This document shows, in pieces, positions 1 to 10,902 of a stretch of DNA of 64,000 nt. This stretch comes from Prochilodus magdalenae (Eukaryota > Chordata > Actinopteri > Characiformes > Prochilodontidae). How positions within the stretch are numbered: position 1 is the stretch's first letter; the number at the start of each line of letters is the position of its first letter. Location: contig JAMWET010003391.1 in assembly GCA_024036415.1 (NCBI GenBank), positions 112,001 to 176,000 on the forward strand, read 5' to 3'. The notes under the pieces were generated by a model. That model was not told the origin of the DNA. It did not search any database and saw only the letters and a list, made by a program, of their open reading frames with translations. The position numbers were made by a program, and so were the translations under genes.

Positions 1-719
1 AACATCAAATGCAAGCTCATTAGAATAATACTGACCTCTATTAGCATAGCTCCACCCATAGCCTGACCTTGTAAACATCAAATGCAACCTCATTGGAATA
101 ATACTGACCTCTATTAGAATAGCTCCACCCATAACTTGACCCTGTGAACATCAAACGCAAGCTCATTGGAACAATATCGCCCTCCATCATAATAGCTCCG
201 CCCACACTTCAACCTTGTTGACATTAAATGCAAGCTCATTGGAACAAAATCGCTCTCCATCAGAATAGCTCCACCCACAGCTTGACCTTGTGAACATCAA
301 ATACATGCTCGCTGGAACAATATCGCCCTCCATCATAATAGCTCCGCCCCCAGCTCGACCCTGTGAACATCAAATACAAGCTCACTGGAACAATATCGCT
401 CTCCATCATAATAGCTCCGCCCACAGCTTGACCCTGTGAACATCAAATGCAAGCCCATTGGAACAATATCGCCCTCCATCATAATAGCTCCGCCCATGGC
501 TTGACCCTGTGAACATCAAATGCAAGCCCATTGGAACAATATCGCCCTCCATCATAATAGCTCCGCCCATGGCTTGACCCTGTGAACATCAAATGCAAGC
601 CCATTGGAACAATATCGCCCTCTGTCATAATAGCTCCGCCCATGGCTTGACCTTGTGAACACCAAGCGCAAGCTCATTAGAATAGTACTGCCCTCTATTA
701 GAATAGCTCTGCCCACAGC
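1..719. repeat. 73-bp tandem minisatellite (about 10 copies)
   Basis: About ten head-to-tail copies of a 73-bp unit fill this interval and run off the left edge of the window. Each unit has recognisable landmarks: AACATCAAATGCAAGCTCAT, an AATATCGCCCTCCATCAT segment, TAGCTCCGCCCA and CTTGACCCTGTG. Neighbouring copies near 430-640 are nearly identical, while the outermost copies are more diverged, as expected if homogenisation acts mainly in the middle. No coding potential is seen. The true array length is unknown because the left end is outside the window. Confidence 0.95.
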
Positions 720-744
720 TTCAGAACTACCTTAGCAGAGTAAG

Positions 745-824
745 CTCTGAAGTTGTGGGCGGAGCTATTCCGATTAGAGGCAGTATCATTCTAATCAGCT
801 TGTATTTGATGTTCAAAGTCAAGC
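745..824. repeat. Inverted copy of the 73-bp unit forming a terminal hairpin
   Basis: This stretch is the reverse complement of the last direct copy (about 644-726): GTGGGCGGAGCTATTC here pairs with GAATAGCTCTGCCCAC there, and TTGATGTTC pairs with GAACACCAA. The two arms of about 80 bp are separated by only about 18 bp, so the array ends in a large imperfect hairpin. This may be a turnaround of the array or the remnant of an inverted-repeat element. Confidence 0.9.
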
Positions 825-2097
825 CTGTGGATTGGGCAGTTTCAGTGGGGATGCATTCACAGAAAACATTTGGGTGACTATTGACTTCTGCTGTTTGTTA
901 GCAACGTTAGCCTTCCCAGGACAGTAATACATTCCAGCTTCTCCATAACTGGGAAAAAGCCAAAAGAATAAGCCATAAAATGAATCAATAACATCTAATG
1001 GGCAGGATCTTCTTAAGCAAGCATGGAGCAAAGGCTTAATGAACGTTCCTCGAATGGACAAGAGGAGATAAACACTTTCTGTCCGCACCATGCTGGGTGA
1101 AAGCCTTCTTTCCGAGTCCCATACGGCTCTTTCATCTGCCACAAGTGAGAAATGAAATGCTTCATGTTGATCTCAGTGTGATCAATGGGGCCCTTCAGGG
1201 CCGCTGCATTCTTGCTTTGTTGGTGATTTCAAGCACAGTATGTTTTCCAGATGACAAGCGCAATCCATGTCTGATAGCAGATAAACTCAACTGAGTAAAC
1301 CCCCTGGAGACACAGCTGTCTTATTTAAGTGACACTGAAGCTCCTGTCATGTAGTGTCACTACATCGCTGCTGCGTTTTGTCTCCTGAACGGCGCTAAAA
1401 GTGGTTCTGGTTAAGGCATTTTTGTCACATCAGGCTTTGCCATGATCTAATCTACTATGGAGCTGCTATATAGTGAGGTAAATGGGGGACAATGTTCATT
1501 CCTGAAGTTCTGAAATGTCAGTCTTGGAATGGCCATGTACACACCCATGACCACCTTGCCAAGTCATCAGTCCATTCATCATTGTCTAATTGGCATCATG
1601 CTCCTATTAGAAACTCCAAATTTGGCTGTAATGACATTTTCGGAAAACTGATGCTGTCGAACCTTAAATGTTCTAAACGCCATACGATATGTGCCCAGTA
1701 AAACCCGAAGAATTACCCTGTTAAAGGAGTAACTTAAAAAGGCCAAAGGGCCAAAAGATAGCAGGTTAAGCACACTACAGGAGACCTACCTGAACTACCT
1801 GTTTAGCCAAGCTTTTGGTAATTAGTTTTTTTCTTTCTGATAGATAAAAGATGCAAGTCTATGGGTCCACTGACATAGAGTGTTTGGTAAGCTGGGAATG
1901 TTGGTGCTGTCGTCCCGCTGCTCTTCATGTTCACTCAGGTTTGTTGACGGTGGAGCAGAGGGGAGCTGACTCCTCAGTGAGCCCTCATGTCTGTGTGGCC
2001 TTCTGGCTCTCCCTTTTAGTTATGCTGTAATAGCCAGGCCTGCCGGAGTCACTGCTGCACTCTGCTAACACCATACAGTGTGTTCAGGTCTTCTGTC
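825..2097. other. Unassigned, apparently single-copy
   Basis: No repeat recognised, no open frame above about 110 codons and no recognisable protein. Nothing supportable seen. Confidence 0.6.
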
Positions 2098-2562
2098 AGA
2101 GCTAACAGTCTGTCTGATCTCTCTGTCTGAGCTGTACTGCTGCCCATCCTGTGTGGTCTGATGCTGTTGCTGCACTTGCTCTGACTGGGAGCCACTGATG
2201 CCTATAACCATCATGGAGCTCCTGGCTGTCCTGCACTGTGGAAGCTTGGCCTGCATCCTGCTGACCCATCTTATGACCCAGCTACTTAACCACAGACTAA
2301 TCAGACATTTATTATTCTACCCTACAAACATTATACGCTTCTTTCCTGTGCTGTCTTGTATCTGGTGTTGACCTGAGGAGGATGGGTTCGCCTTTTGAGT
2401 CTTGGTTCCTCTTGAGGTTTCTTCCTTCCTAACTAAGGGAGTTTTTCCTTGCCTCTGTCGCCCTCGACTTGCTCACTGGGGGCTCAGACACCAGATTTTT
2501 TGTAAAGCTGCTTTGTGACAACATCTGTTGTAAGCATTATATAAATAAATGTTGACTTGACC
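2098..2562 (+). mobile_element. LINE-like 3' tail fragment (copy 1)
   Basis: A teleost-type dispersed 3' tail in sense orientation. Landmarks include GACTGGGAGCCACTG, GGAGCTCCTGGCTGT, CTTGGTTCCTCTTGAGG, GGGAGTTTTTCCTTGCC and AAAGCTGCTTTGTGACA, ending in TATAAATAAATGTTGACTTG. A second copy lies in opposite orientation at 12688-13142. The short repeated terminus is typical of 5'-truncated non-LTR retroelements. No reverse transcriptase frame is present. The exact LINE clade cannot be named from the tail alone. Confidence 0.7.
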
Positions 2563-2567
2563 TCATT

Positions 2568-2745
2568 GTCAAAATAATAGCGGCACAAATAGCTGCACCC
2601 AGAAGGAATTAGCCTACAGGAATGAAACTTGGTGGGAAGGTTTGACTTCATAAGAAGGCAAATGATTGGGGTTTCAAGCTTGGCCGTGCATGTGACGTAG
2701 GCAAGGGCAGGCCTTATCGCTGTTTCTGACTGACCCAACAGTCAC
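2568..2745 (+). mobile_element. Tc1-like lineage B, 5' terminal fragment
   Basis: Starts with the lineage B terminal motif AGCTGCACCCAGAAGGAAT and continues with GGAATGAAACTTGGTGG, matching in reverse the right ends of the copies at 10048-10798 and 23996-24413. Only the untranslated 5' end remains; no transposase sequence follows. It sits immediately after the LINE tail. Confidence 0.7.
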
Positions 2746-3165
2746 AATTTCCAAAATTCCTTACTTACCACCTAAGAGTTTTACTTAGCCATTGAAATCT
2801 CAACCAAACAACTAGTATCCACCGTCACTTTTACCTTAGTGGGCAGCTCTACTTTTTTCCAAGAAGAGATGTTTTAATAAAAGGTGTTCCCGGATGAGTC
2901 ATACCTCTCAAGTTCTGAGATTACTATAGAACTATCAACAGCAATAACAGTGATTCATAAAAATGTCATATGATGACGCTTTGCTGCTCAAAGTCATCTT
3001 TGTCCAATGCATGTTTGGACCCTTAATCCCCAAGACTACTGAAATCCATAGCAGAGATAAAAATCCATTCTTATTTCTTCACTGAAATACATTACATAGG
3101 TTAATGAAGTATGGCTTTTGAAAGAGTCATTGAAATGTATTGTAAATGTAAAATTAGCGCAGAAT
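2746..3165. other. Unassigned, AT-rich
   Basis: No gene, motif or repeat recognised. Confidence 0.5.
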
Positions 3166-3400
3166 ATATAGCATGCCTGCACCACTGCCCACAACTGCAA
3201 TGCACCATGTTGCCTCAGGGCAACAAACCCATTTTACTCACTTTACAACGACTATAAAGGAGTTAATATTGAAGGTAAGAGTTTAAATAAACCAACAAAA
3301 TCCTTTTAAGGAGCAGCCTGTGGATGGCATATGTTTCTTGGCAACCTCATGGTTTCCTTGTATGAGAAATTGCATAAACGTGTATGTTGCCTAAAAGCAA
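3166..3400. repeat. Dispersed repeat R, copy 1
   Basis: About 235 bp shared with 4607-4860: both contain CACCATGTTGCCTCAGGGCA, CAACAAACCCATTTTACTC, AACCAACAAAAT, a TGTTTCTTGGCA block and a closing GTTGCC...GCAAC motif. The internal GTTGCCTCAGGGCAAC is a near-perfect 16-bp palindrome. Class unknown; probably a short non-autonomous DNA element. Confidence 0.75.
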
Positions 3401-3499
3401 CTTTGTGTGATAAAGTCGGAGGCAAGAGGAGTGTTGCTTATGTAGCTATTAATGTTAAACACAGCAGAAATAAGAATTATTTATTTCAGTTTTTATTCC

Positions 3500-3640
3500 T
3501 TTAGGAAATCATATGCAACTTTATTGGCTGTTGGACCAGCTTGTGGATGACATTTGTTTCTTGGCCTTTTTATGGTTTCACTGTATGAAGAATTGCGCGT
3601 GTGTGTGTTGCCTAGGGGCAACATAAATTAAATCCAATTA
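3500..3640. repeat. Dispersed repeat R, partial copy
   Basis: Matches the second half of repeat R: GCTTGTGGATGACAT, TTTGTTTCTTGGCC, GTTTCACTGTATGA and GTTGCCTAGGGGCAAC, the last again palindromic. It lies about 100 bp after copy 1 and may be a local partial duplication. Confidence 0.65.
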
Positions 3641-4606
3641 TATTAGCACCTTAAATGAGATATTTGAAAGCATCTTTTGCAAAGCAGTGCGTTTTCAGTC
3701 TTGTTGTGCTGTATTTGGTAAGTTGAATGAACCCGCTTAACTGGGCTATTGCTAGTCTATATGCCATTTACCCGTATGTCATGTTGCGACAGTTGGCCTG
3801 TTACATATTGCTTAGCTAAATGTCTGCGCAATGATGTTCTGATCTGGGTTGTGGAGGATAATTTAGGGAAATTACAGAGACCTCTTATCCTATACAAATC
3901 ACCCATTCAAAATACTTTGCATTACTCCTCTAGTACAAATAAGCCCACCTGAAAAGGGCTTTACTGCTTCATTAGGTTATGCTAGTAACAGGTAGCTGGT
4001 TCTAAATGGTCACATTACAAAACTTACAAAACGATTTTCATCTTCGAAGTTTGAGTTTCATAGCGTTTCACGTTTGGAAATGTAAACACACAGGTTCTTA
4101 CAGCAACGCACCCATGTCTGGCTGAACATGAGGTGCCCTGACTACGTCGCAACGTGTTTATGGCGACTAGAATGATCTTAAAGGAATGTTAATCCCCCAT
4201 ACATTCTCATCTACCACGTCTCTCCGACCACATTTAAGACGCCTGCACTGCACCGTGTGGTTATCCCTCTAGAACGACCCTCAACCAGGAAAAGAAAACG
4301 TGTAAAACAGGAAGTACTCAGATCAGAAAACTACAAGTAATTGCATGTTCCCACCAAAAGTAGCACCGAATCCCTGTTTAGCTTTGTGTGTGGTAGGACA
4401 GCGGTTTGCTTGTTTTAAACCGACCAGCAGATATGCACGAGGGCCTTTAACTTGGGGGCACTTATCAAATTGTAAACACTGGCAAGCAAGTCTGTATATC
4501 TATGTGGCAACACCATGGGAGAATATACACTGGACTTATAAGAGATCTTATTTTTATTTATTGAATTATTTATTAATTCTTTGCATCTAAATGTATTAAT
4601 TTATAT
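3641..4606. other. Unassigned
   Basis: No repeat or coding region recognised; short open frames here show no family resemblance. Confidence 0.5.
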
Positions 4607-4860
4607 AGCATGCCTATACCACGGCCTGCAGCATAATCCTCTATTGCACCATGTTGCCTCAGGGCAACAAACCCATTTTACTCTCTATATTTACAATGAC
4701 TATAAAAGGGTTAATACTGAAGGGACGAGTTTCACTCAACCAACAAAATGCTTTTAGGGAGCAGCTTGTGTATGGCCAATGTTTCTTGGCACCCTCACGG
4801 TTTCACTGTATGAGAAAAAGCATAAATGTTTATGCTGCCTAGAAGCAACTTTGGTCAGAA
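4607..4860. repeat. Dispersed repeat R, copy 2
   Basis: Second long copy of the repeat at 3166-3400, in the same orientation, sharing the CACCATGTTGCCTCAGGGCA block and the TGCCTAGAAGCAACTTTGG end with roughly 80 per cent similarity by eye. Confidence 0.75.
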
Positions 4861-5496
4861 GCAAGAGGAGTGTCACTTATGTAATTATTTATTTATGGGT
4901 TTCTTTGTTTATTTAGGAAATCTAATTTTAGTATTTAATGCACCTTAGTGGCTAGAGACCAGTTCCAGTCAATACCAGTAATTCCATTTCTGTTTGTTTA
5001 GATTTTTACTAGCATTTTTTTATCAGTTTTGTTTCAAATACCAAAAATTAATTTAATTCTATTTAAATAAATCCCCTTTATCTTGCAATTGCTGCACCCA
5101 AAGTACCCACACACCCAATGGTTTTATTGTTTTTGGGTTTTAAAGGCGCCCTAGCATGTTCATTTACAGTGTTCATAAGTTCATAACACATTTACATGCT
5201 GTCCCGATATTCTCTCTCTGTCTGAAAGAGTCTGTTAGACCACCTCTGTCTTTAAGCCCCGCCTCCTGATGAGCCCAGTGTGCTCTGATTGGTCAGCATT
5301 CTCATTCTGTTCTAATAGGTTAACTGCCAAATTAGGATCTAGGATCCAGCTGTGACTGTTCTTACAGTGGCACTGTTTTTGTCTTATCAGTTCAGGCCCC
5401 ATCCTGATGATCCAGTTGAACAAGAGGGTAGATCCACCTTCACAAGCTAGACTGGAGCAGGATGTTTCAGAGTGGTGGGTTTTACTGGTTTAGCTA

Positions 5497-6029
5497 CAGG
5501 GGTTGGACAATGAAACTGAAACACCTGGTTTTAGACCACAATCATTTATTAGTATGGTGTAGGGCCTCCTTTTGTGGCCAATACAGCGTCAGTTCGTCTT
5601 GGGAATGACATATACTGCGTCCTGCACAGTGGTCAGAGGGATTTTAAGCCATTCTTCTTGCAGAATAGTGGCCAGGTCACTACGTGATGCTGGTGGAGGT
5701 TCGTCCTTCTTGGTGGTATGCTGACATTACCCTGGATACCGTGGCTCTTGATACATCACAAAGACTTGCTGTCTTGGTCACAGATGCGCCAGCAAGACGT
5801 GCACCAACAGTTTGTCCTCTTTTGAACTCTGGTATGTCACCCATAATGTTGTGTGCATTGCAGTATTTTGAGCAGAACTGGGCTCTTACCTGCTAACTGA
5901 ACCTTCACACTCTGCTCTTACTGGTGCAATGTGCAATTAATGAAGATTGGCCACCAGGCTGGTCCAATTTAGCCATGAGACCTCCCACACTAAAATGACA
6001 GGTGTTTCAGTTTCATTGTCCAACCCCTG
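5497..6029 (-). mobile_element. Tc1-like lineage A deletion derivative, copy 1
   Basis: Bounded by inverted repeats CAGGGGTTGGACAATGAAAC and its complement, flanked by TA on both sides (5495-5496 and 6030-6031), the Tc1/mariner target duplication. It carries the start and the last part of a transposase frame on the minus strand with the catalytic middle missing. The same structure occurs at 27361-27883 and 49856-50320. It is inserted inside the TTAA-flanked element. Confidence 0.92.
5680..5844 (-). pseudogene. Tc1 transposase N-terminal remnant (54 codons), copy 1
   Basis: Reading from the ATG at 5844 down to a TAG at 5680, the frame encodes 54 residues starting MGDIPEFKRGQIVGARLAGA, followed by a helix-turn-helix recognition motif, VTKTASLCDVSRATVSRV. 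This is the DNA-binding paired-like domain found at the N terminus of Tc1 transposases, which binds the inverted repeats. The frame stops just before the deletion junction. Further downstream on the same strand, a C-terminal piece ending KGGPTPY is recognisable in shifted frames. The catalytic DDE core is absent, so it cannot transpose by itself. The overlapping plus-strand open frame (5684-5896) is only its antisense shadow. Confidence 0.85.
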
Positions 6030-6262
6030 TATGTTGTGTGAGGGCATCCCAAGCTTGCCGGTTGGCGGCCAATAAGGATTCTGTTACGAGATGATGTCAC
6101 CTTGTAACAGAGAAAGGGCTAGAGTTCCAGCAAGCCGTTTCAGACAGCTGAGAAACGTGGCCTCAGTGGGAGAGAGTTTCTCCCACTGGTGAGTGTTTTG
6201 GGCTTTACCATTTGAGTGTTTGCGCACAGGAAAGAGGAAAAGCATGGTAAAGCCCCCTTTAA

Positions 6263-7754
6263 TACTTGGGTCCGTTGTATGCAGGACACATAAACATAAA
6301 CAATGTTCTCATAGTCAATCTAGCAAAGACTAAGGTTCCACTGAAACTGTACATTGCCGTACACAAAGCCGCATTTAGCATTCACTCCCTGAGTGATGCG
6401 GTATTACTTGATTCTTGATTACGATCACAAGCCTATGTATCACATGCTGGAGATTAATTTAAATCTTATCAAGAATTTACAGAGCCTGCTGTGTTTTGCA
6501 ACGCATGAAGCGACAGCTGCTGTTAAACGGCAATTCATTGTCCATTAGCCTCACCTGCTCATGGGCCTCAAAGGACCCTCAGCTAGCCATGCTAGGACAT
6601 TCAGATCCGCTGGTCCGTCTGGCTCCTGTGACTCTCTGCGAGATATGAGCTGTTAAAAGGGATTTCTTTATTAGTAGTCAAGCTACAGCATAATCACCAG
6701 CTTGGAGGGCAAAACCGCCGCGTTCAATAATTGACTGTAAACAGCTGGGGAATGTTAATTATGTAGTGCCAGCCAGCTTAAAGGACAAAATGCATTCAAC
6801 TTGTAATTTCGAACGCTGGAGAAACCCCACACATGGTTGTGTGGGCCCGCTCTAAATTCCAGGTTTCACAGCGCGTCACAAGTTCAAGGCTCTACTGTAA
6901 AGTGATGTTTTGGATGAACGGCCTACCTCGTTTTTACCTATTCGCAAAGGTATACTTTCCCATAGGACAATGCAGCGCTTCTGCAATTTAGACAGTCCTC
7001 CTGAGTCTGTAATCACCGTGCTCTTTGTTAAATACAGTCACGGGTCCGAACACATCGGACCCACACTATCCACTTATTCACCGCCTCTCTCTCTCTCTTT
7101 CTCGTGCTCTCTCGCTCTCTCTCTCTAACACACCCCAGTTATTATAGTAACCATCATGTTGTGAAAAGCAGAACAGCTTGTGTGGGAAGCTGAGGAGAAA
7201 ACAAGTCTAAAATGTTTTGAGAAAGTCACGGTGTTGTTGAGAGGTGCCTTTGAAGGCCGTTCACACACATGGACCACTGGCGCTTCCACGGTGTTTGGTG
7301 ATGTTGCGTCCTCTGAACCATTCCATCAGTGAAATGTCATGCTTTCCGAGCGGTGGAGGAATATCTGGACCAGGATTTTTTTATTCTTCATATTTATATC
7401 AAACTAACACCAATGTGGCTTTAATTACATGATACAATATCCTGCTAAATTGAAGTAAGCTGTTGCTGCACATCCACTTGCAGTCAGTACAATAACACCG
7501 GTTTGGCTTCCAAACGTTTGATAGGACCGCACGCGAAAGCATCGGGACTACGAGTAATTGCACATGTAATATGGAAATATTAAAATCTAATAGAAAGGTA
7601 AAGGCTCTACGGTTATGGGTGCTGTTCAGGGTCGTAATCACAGTTGGCATCAATTTTGAAATGCTAAGCAGTGCAGTGATGCTCATTAGCAGTAGGCTAT
7701 AGTTTCTAGGCAACAATGTTAACAATGACACCTGATCAGTGATTATATATATCC
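6263..7754. other. Unique DNA with a candidate conserved non-coding block
   Basis: No gene recognised. About 6350-6880 is non-repetitive and contains TGTAAACA (forkhead-like), GTTAATTATG and AGATTAATTTAAATC (homeodomain-like) motifs, a composition often seen in vertebrate conserved non-coding elements; this is inference only. A CT-rich simple repeat lies at about 7085-7127. A 174-codon minus-strand open frame at 7399-7923 overlaps repeat P and is not accepted as a gene. Confidence 0.3.
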
Positions 7755-7972
7755 TCGCTGTCCAAAGAAAAACAAGTATCTCCAAAATAGCAACTTTACA
7801 GGAGAGGCCAAAACCCAATTTAATTCTGAGGTAGGTCAATAGAACCAGATTTTTTTCAAGCAATTTTTTTGCCATATCTTTTGGGCCAATCATTCTGAAA
7901 TTCACACACAGTGTAAACAGCATCTCATGTGATCAAATGATACATAAAAGTAAAAATCAACAAAAATATATA
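7755..7972. repeat. Dispersed repeat P, copy 1
   Basis: Shares GCTGTCCAAAGAAAA, ATCTCCAAA, CAACTTTACAGGA, CAAGCAATTTT and AAGTAAAAATCAACAAAAAT with 10903-11097 over about 200 bp, same orientation. Class unknown; it may be the end of a DNA transposon. Confidence 0.75.
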
Positions 7973-8717
7973 CATATAGTCATATGTAAAAGTGCATATC
8001 TTTTTAAATAAAGCTTTTCCACAAATCTTAGCACACCCTTTCTATGAATTTGCTGAGTTTAACATATGGGCAATCCTAAAATATAACATGTGATGCCATG
8101 TTTTGATGTTGTATTATGCAAATAAATAGGAATTATGCATAATGCAAATGTGCAAAACTATGTAGTTCTGCAGAGGATGTGTTAACATACTTAACTATAG
8201 CTTCACTTTCACTTTGACAATCAACAAAACATGTAGTTGCATGTAAACTCCATCAGTAATACAAAAATTAGTTGATGTGTGCAGTAGTGTGTGCATAAGT
8301 GGGGTATATAATAAACGTTAGGGACCTAACCCCACCCACAATCTCAGGTTTATTACATTCTACAGCCTATTATTCAGTAATTACATTGGGAATTATGCAA
8401 ACTGGTTCAGAAAGTTGTTATAGGAATGGGAAAATTGAAACCTGGTCTTCCTGGTCACGGTTAAGGGGTTAAAAAGAAAATTTAATGGCTAAAATTCAGC
8501 CAAATTCAGGCTCACTGAAGTTCCCTAAGTGGTGCTATTATTAATTTTTAAATTTTTGATGAATTATACGTATAATAAATTATTCTGGTTATCACGTATA
8601 GGCAATTTTTCATTCACTGCAATTTTTATGTACTGCCAAAAACGTGCCGTCTACCCTGTAACATAGGAATTGTTTAAGATGATTTCATTATATTAACATA
8701 TTTTTTCTGATCATAAG
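7973..8717. other. Unassigned, AT-rich
   Basis: AT-rich intergenic-type sequence; no feature recognised. Confidence 0.5.
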
Positions 8718-8835
8718 CCAATGTGATGTTAGAGGAGTCTTGCCTAAGGACTCTTACTGGTGTAGCACAGCATACTCACCCAGACCAGGAATCGAACCCC
8801 AATCAAAAAGATGGTGAAATGTTCAGCAGCAGGGG
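8718..8835 (-). mobile_element. tRNA-derived SINE fragment (minus strand)
   Basis: The complement of GGAATCGAACCCC at about 8785 gives a B-box GGTTCGATTCC. The flanking CTTGCCTAAGGACTCTTA and GTAGCACAGCATA match the fuller copies at 11540 and 40655. The A-box end is lost. Confidence 0.6.
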
Positions 8836-9025
8836 TGCCAGACAAAACCTGTTCCATTTATGTTTCACTTATTCAACTTCTGATACCAGATATTTCACCA
8901 TCATAATAATAATTACAGTAACAACCATTAAAATACAAATCACAAATGAAATAATGGTGCTTATTTATTTCTGTGAAATTACATCCAATATCTGTGTATT
9001 AATTTAACAGTGGTGTTAAAACAAA

Positions 9026-9145
9026 GGGTACCACTTTGGAACCATTAATTAATGCTTTTAATGTATTTATGGCCTAATTAATAACCATTAATAAACACTT
9101 TATAAAGGTTGATTTATTCTAAAGCAGTACCAAATAAAGTATATT
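9026..9145. mobile_element. Short MITE-like fragment
   Basis: GGGTACCACTTTGGAACC followed by repeated ATTAATTAATG and AATAACCATTAATAAACAC, closing with AGCAGTACCAAATAAAG, resembles a common fish MITE rich in TTAATTAAT words with GGTA-type ends. Assigned from pattern memory only. Confidence 0.4.
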
Positions 9146-9655
9146 TGTGGTTTATTTATTTGCATCAATTTTTTTAAACAACAAAGACAAACCGGTGTGG
9201 ATCTTTTACAAAACTTTGCACTAGTAAACCTAAAAATTCAAACCCTTCATCACAACCGTGTGTGTTATTAAATCACAGGTATTGATAAAGAAGTTACTTA
9301 TTTCCAGTTTACGCTTCAATAGCGTGTCCACTGACTGTCTTCTCACAATAACCCTTGGATGGAAACTTGGTTAGTGGGCATCTCGAAGCTTCCAGTCTGT
9401 TTAAGTGCTCTACATAATCTAGAAGGGTTTATTACAGGACAACAAAAGCATGACTACACAACTCACAATGGAAAAACGAATTCCCTTCTGGTAAAATTCC
9501 ATTCCGTTTTCTGATTTGCTACTGAATGCTGCCAAGTCATTGACTGAAAATGGTCTGCTTCCAGTAGAGGTCCTTCTTTAGCAACTTTACAGTGACACTG
9601 GGCCATCTTGCTGGGTCACTGTGACAAGAGCTTCTAGCTTTAACTCAGAGATCCA
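9146..9655. other. Unassigned
   Basis: No repeat or coding region recognised. Confidence 0.5.
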
Positions 9656-9914
9656 GGCTTAACCGTGGAAATCTAACCCGAGCTCTCTCGTGCTGTAGTG
9701 ACTACACACGGTGTGTCTCATTAACCGGGTGCTGAGGAGGGTCTTCTTATCGGTTTCTGTGTTTTTCGGATTTTGCTGTTGGAGAAAGTTGCTCAACCAG
9801 GCTTGGAGTGTGTTATCCATTCCCCGCATCCCCACACCTGCTGATATCAATGCAGCCTCCTTGGCCCCTGCTCTCGATATCAGCCCATGACCTACAGGTT
9901 TCACAGAAAGTATC
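9656..9914 (-). other. Possible coding exon or remnant, unidentified
   Basis: On the minus strand, a pyrimidine-rich tract ending CTTACAG/TAG (a plausible splice acceptor at about 9926-9935) is followed by an open frame of roughly 88 codons reading ...DKILSVKPVGHGLISRAG, then a segment containing GVGMRGMDNTLQAWLSNFL, ending at a TAA near 9659. The first two thirds read like an amphipathic protein segment; the last third looks non-coding. I do not recognise the family. It could be a decayed exon, a retroelement piece, or chance. No paralogous copy is seen elsewhere in the window. Confidence 0.2.
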
Positions 9915-10047
9915 TTATCCACGTCCTCCTACTGTAAGCAAAGGGGTAGGAGCAGTTTAGAGAGGTCATAAAGGTCGACATCAGGTTGACTGTGCACATT
10001 AGTGAAAAAAGTTCAATGCTTTGTCTATTTTTGCCTCTCCATGTTCT

Positions 10048-10798
10048 TTGGAAGTGTGGGATTGCAGTGCTATTGGGAAGGACGATAAAGGTCACCAGGA
10101 ACAATAAATGATAATAAATCTAGACTGATATGATCAATATTTATTGAGCTACACATACAGTAGTGTCTCTCAGTATGGCGTTGGGACAACATGTTTGCTA
10201 ATCCAATATACGAGACATCTCTGCATGGAGGTGTAGAGGTTCCTAATGGTGTCCTGTGATAATCCATCCCATGCAGCTTGAATATTCTCACACAGTTTCT
10301 GAAGATGGTGCGGTAGGGGTGGAGGTGGAGTGACACCAGGCCTTCTGGACGTGTGACAACAACCCTTTCATCTTGGTGCTCACCACGGTGCCTCCACACA
10401 CGGATTCGTTGCTCATCTCCACCAAGACTACAGCGGGACTCGTCACTGAAGATGACCCGCTGCCATTCTGAGTCACTCCATGACAGTCTGGCACCACACC
10501 ATTGCAGTCTTTGGTGACGTGGTGTTAAGGGCAGTCGCAGTAACGGTCTGCATGCATGTAGTCCTGCATCATGCAAGCATCTGCAAATGGTGCTGCACTA
10601 ACAGAATGACACATGGAGGGCATCACTGCTCGCTGGATGTCCTCAATTGTGGCTATAGGGTCAGTCGGGTATAGAGAAAAGGCCTGTCCTTGCTTACATC
10701 ACATGCATGGCTGACCCTGAAACTCGAATCATTCTCACAAAATCAAACCTACCCACCAAGTTTCATTCCTGTTGGTTGATTCCTTCTGGTTGGAACTA
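10048..10798 (-). mobile_element. Tc1-like lineage B copy, internally deleted
   Basis: Runs from GGAAGTGTGGGATTGCAG (3' untranslated side) to the CATTCCTGTTGGTTGATTCC end shared with 2568-2745 and 23996-24413. The extreme 30 bp of the left terminus appears to be missing. It contains a partial transposase on the minus strand. Confidence 0.85.
10070..10576 (-). pseudogene. Tc1/IS630-type transposase remnant, lineage B
   Basis: The minus-strand frame opens MHDAGLHACRPLLRLPLTP and continues through WSDSEWQRVIFSDESRCSLG, then DEQRIRVWRHRGEH. FSDES carries the first catalytic aspartate of the DDE nuclease fold, and the RxRVWR segment after it is typical of this family. Shortly afterwards the homology jumps to the C-terminal end (NCVRIFKLHGMDYH, read with frame slips), so the second aspartate and the glutamate are lost by an internal deletion. 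The frame runs on through the 3' untranslated region by chance. Non-functional as a transposase. Related remnants lie at 47563-47733 and 57748-58067. Confidence 0.85.
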
Positions 10799-10902
10799 TC
10801 TGTGCAACTAAACCCTCATCAAAACAGATTAAACTTCCATTTGCTAGATACAGTGAATCTACAGCTGAAGTGCACGGAAATGCCAAGCAAGCACATCACC
10901 GC

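Larger units (their letters stand above)
5140..6262. mobile_element. TTAA-flanked short DNA element, interrupted by a Tc1 derivative
   Basis: The left end TTAAAGGCGCCCTAGCATG (5140 on) and right end CATGGTAAAGCCCCCTTTAA (to 6262) are imperfect inverted repeats, both starting at TTAA, the target used by piggyBac-type elements. Subtracting the nested Tc1 derivative (5497-6029) leaves about 590 bp, a typical MITE size. No transposase frame is seen. Assignment to piggyBac rests on the TTAA flanks and is an inference. Confidence 0.65.

Noticed and set aside
5684..5896. Near-identical 70-codon frames beginning MMLVEVRPSWW, here and at 27486-27698 and 49921-50133
   Set aside because: Antisense shadows of the Tc1 helix-turn-helix remnant; conserved only because the element is repeated.
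7399..7923. 174-codon minus-strand frame
   Set aside because: Overlaps dispersed repeat P, composition is hydrophobic AT-rich translation, and the second copy of the repeat at 10903 does not keep the frame.
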